Positions 62,544 through 64,000 of a DNA stretch of 64,000 nucleotides are shown one piece after another (the first letter of the stretch is position 1; each line of letters begins with the position of its first letter). A program made the position numbers and the translations under genes. The notes under the pieces are model-generated. The model did not search any database. It saw nothing but the letters and a program-made list of their open reading frames with translations, and was not told where the DNA came from. This DNA comes from JBALVT01 sp036960305 (lineage in GTDB: Bacteria; Pseudomonadota; Gammaproteobacteria; Pseudomonadales; Halieaceae): the NCBI GenBank assembly GCA_036960305.1, contig JBALWA010000007.1, forward strand, positions 1-64,000, given 5' to 3'.

Positions 62544-63536
62544 TCAGGCCGCGCTTTCTGAAGCTGCGCTCAATTTTGCTCTATTGTGTGGTCTACTGAA
62601 ATCGATTTCCTGCCCCAGTGGCACGATACCGGTAGGGTTAATCGTCCCGTGGCTGCCGTAATAATGCTGTTTGATGTAAGGCATATCTACTGTGGCCGCG
62701 ACGCCAGTTTGCTGAAACAAGTCGCGTACATAGCCGGAGATATTGTCGTAGTCTTCAATACGCTGCTGATTGGCCTTAAAGTGACCGAAATACACCGCAT
62801 CAAAACGCACCAGCGTGGTGAACAGACGCCAGTCTGCTTCGGTAATACGGTCACCACACAGGTACCGTTGAGTCTCCAGTCGCAGCTCTATCTTGTCCAG
62901 TGCATCGAAAATTTCAAAGTATGCGGACTCATAGGCCTGCTGTGTTGTTGCAAATCCCGCCCGATACACCCCGTTATTGATAGTGGGATAGATCCAGTCG
63001 TTCAGCTGATCAATCTCCGCGTGCAGCTCCGCCGGGTAGTACTCATCGCTATTACCGGTGATCTCGTTAAAGGCGCTGTTCAGCATGCGGATAATTTCGG
63101 CGGACTCATTGCTGACAATGGTCTGGCGCTGCTTGTCCCAAAGTATGGGCACGGTTACGCGACTGGTCACAGTCGGGTTGGCCTTTGTGTAGATCTCGTG
63201 CAGGTATTGCCGCCCGTAGAGATGATCCGGATACTGCTCGGAGAAAGTCCAGCCATGCTCCATCATCAGGGGTTCGACCACAGAAACACTGATAAGCTCT
63301 TCCAGCCCCTTCAGTTGACGCAGAATCAAGGTCCGGTGCGCCCAGGGGCACGCAAGGGAAACGTAGAGGTGATAACGACCAGCCTCTGCTTCGAATCCAC
63401 CATTGCCGGTAGGTCCGGGTGAGCCGTCAGGAGTAACCCAGTGGCGAAACAAACTCTCCTGGCGCTTGAATTCCCCCTTGTTGCTTTCAGTTTCGTACCA
63501 TTGATCAGCCCACTTACCATCTATTAACAAGCCCAT
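62544..63536 (-). CDS. yqjG: Glutathionyl-hydroquinone reductase
   Basis: 330 aa, Xi-class glutathione transferase. The catalytic Cys is in YVSLACPWAHRTLILRQLKG (about residue 62), with VPILWDKQRQTIVSNESAEIIRM in the thioredoxin fold and FDAVYFGHFKANQQRI in the C-terminal domain. It reduces glutathionyl-hydroquinones using glutathione. GGAGG precedes the ATG. It heads an operon with pirin and the CDGSH protein, divergent from a LysR gene, which suggests quinone or electrophile stress handling. Confidence 0.92.
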   Translation of the reverse strand: MGLLIDGKWADQWYETESNKGEFKRQESLFRHWVTPDGSPGPTGNGGFEAEAGRYHLYVSLACPWAHRTLILRQLKGLEELISVSVVEPLMMEHGWTFSEQYPDHLYGRQYLHEIYTKANPTVTSRVTVPILWDKQRQTIVSNESAEIIRMLNSAFNEITGNSDEYYPAELHAEIDQLNDWIYPTINNGVYRAGFATTQQAYESAYFEIFDALDKIELRLETQRYLCGDRITEADWRLFTTLVRFDAVYFGHFKANQQRIEDYDNISGYVRDLFQQTGVAATVDMPYIKQHYYGSHGTINPTGIVPLGQEIDFSRPHNRAKLSAASESAA

Positions 63537-63630
63537 TACAGCCTCCTGAATTAGTAATTACATCGAATGTTTAAACTCATTAAAGCCATTATATAGTTGA
63601 TACATTCATTTAATAGCGGTATAGATTGAC

Positions 63631-63642
63631 TGAATTGTTCAA
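63631..63642. promoter_or_regulatory. Possible LysR-type site in the yqjG-lysR intergenic region
   Basis: TGAA-TTG-TTCA is a short inverted repeat 15 bp before the LysR ATG, inside an AT-rich 120-bp divergent region. It is shorter than usual LysR sites, so this is only a suggestion. Confidence 0.25.
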
Positions 63643-63656
63643 ATATTTTGATCTAT

Positions 63657-64000
63657 ATGAAATTACCAATTAGCCTTGAAGCTCTGGAAGTCATCGATGC
63701 CATTGACCGCAAGGGGAGTTTTGCAGCGGCTGCTACGGTACTGCATAAAGTGCCCTCAGCCATATCCTATACCGTGCAGAAGCTAGAACAGGACCTGGGT
63801 GTCACCCTGTTCCAAAAAGAGGGACGCAAAGCCGTTCTAACCTCAGCCGGGCGGCACCTGGTGGAACAGGGTCGACATTTGTTAATGGCAGCTGATGAAC
63901 TCGCAGCAGGCACGCGGCAAATCGCAACAGGCTGGGAGCCCCGTTTTCGGATCGCCGTGGAGACGATAGTGCCTTTGGGGGTCGTATTACCACTGATCGC
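63657..64000 (+). CDS. LysR family regulator, cut off by the window end
   Basis: The first 114 codons are present. The N-terminal winged helix-turn-helix is clear: LEALEVIDAIDRKGSFAAAA, VPSAISYTVQKLEQDLGV and LFQKEGRKAVLTSAGRHL. The effector domain begins near FRIAVETIVPLGVVLPL and runs off the window. The ATG at 63657 matches the family N-terminus. It is divergent from yqjG and is the likely regulator of that operon. Confidence 0.9.
   Translation, partial: MKLPISLEALEVIDAIDRKGSFAAAATVLHKVPSAISYTVQKLEQDLGVTLFQKEGRKAVLTSAGRHLVEQGRHLLMAADELAAGTRQIATGWEPRFRIAVETIVPLGVVLPLI

Overview
The window reads as a chromosomal segment of an aerobic, Gram-negative, probably marine gammaproteobacterium of the Cellvibrionales type (Halieaceae or Spongiibacteraceae). 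This is inferred from two TonB-dependent receptors, Tat and Sec leader peptides, an E. coli-type LexA box, moderate G+C by eye, and a typical mix of families (LLM and old-yellow-enzyme flavoproteins, Baeyer-Villiger monooxygenase, PhyH, DUF1214, DUF3604, GPH sugar symporter). No rRNA, tRNA, CRISPR array, prophage or insertion sequence was seen.

Layout. 1-6.2 kb: a double-length UvrA (four ABC cassettes, about 1,880 aa) on the minus strand behind a clear LexA box, interrupted by a 10-N assembly gap and flanked by a 28-bp repeat. 6.2-15.6 kb: a membrane-anchored tri-haem cytochrome, a small alpha/beta hydrolase, a Sel1-repeat protein, a divergent GlxA-type regulator/OsmC pair, a DUF3604 protein, and a compact operon of two DUF1538 membrane proteins, a PII-like protein and a CBS-domain protein. 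REP-like hairpins lie just upstream of the DUF3604 gene and of that operon. 15.9-27.1 kb: a catabolic cluster (IlvD/Edd dehydratase, TonB receptor, SMP-30 lactonase; and on the minus strand LLM flavoprotein, old yellow enzyme, VOC protein, MDR oxidoreductase, TetR). The two opposing transcription units share an operator-like inverted repeat with a 10-nt spacer.

27.4-52.3 kb: a carbohydrate region. It holds a sorbosone-dehydrogenase-like/HEAT/cytochrome c protein, two ThuA proteins, three GH-A-clan glycosidase-like proteins (GH26-, GH50- and GH39-like), a DUF1080 3-keto-disaccharide hydrolase, a broken sugar isomerase/epimerase, FAH hydrolase, two SDRs, GalM, an FAD/Fe-S lactate-type dehydrogenase, a GPH symporter, an AspT-like exchanger, and a GMC dehydrogenase with its Tat-exported small subunit. 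Two themes fit together: oxidation of glycosides to 3-keto intermediates in the periplasm followed by cleavage, and a non-phosphorylative deoxy-sugar (L-fucose-like) route ending in pyruvate plus lactate.

52.5-60.1 kb: a SCP2-PhyH dioxygenase divergent from a Baeyer-Villiger monooxygenase across a palindrome, a DUF1214 protein, and a TonB receptor divergent from a TetR regulator across a perfect 17-bp palindrome; this looks like uptake and oxidation of a hydrophobic ring compound. 60.1-64 kb: an operon of glutathionyl-hydroquinone reductase, pirin and a CDGSH/glutamate-synthase-like fusion, divergent from a LysR regulator cut off by the window end.
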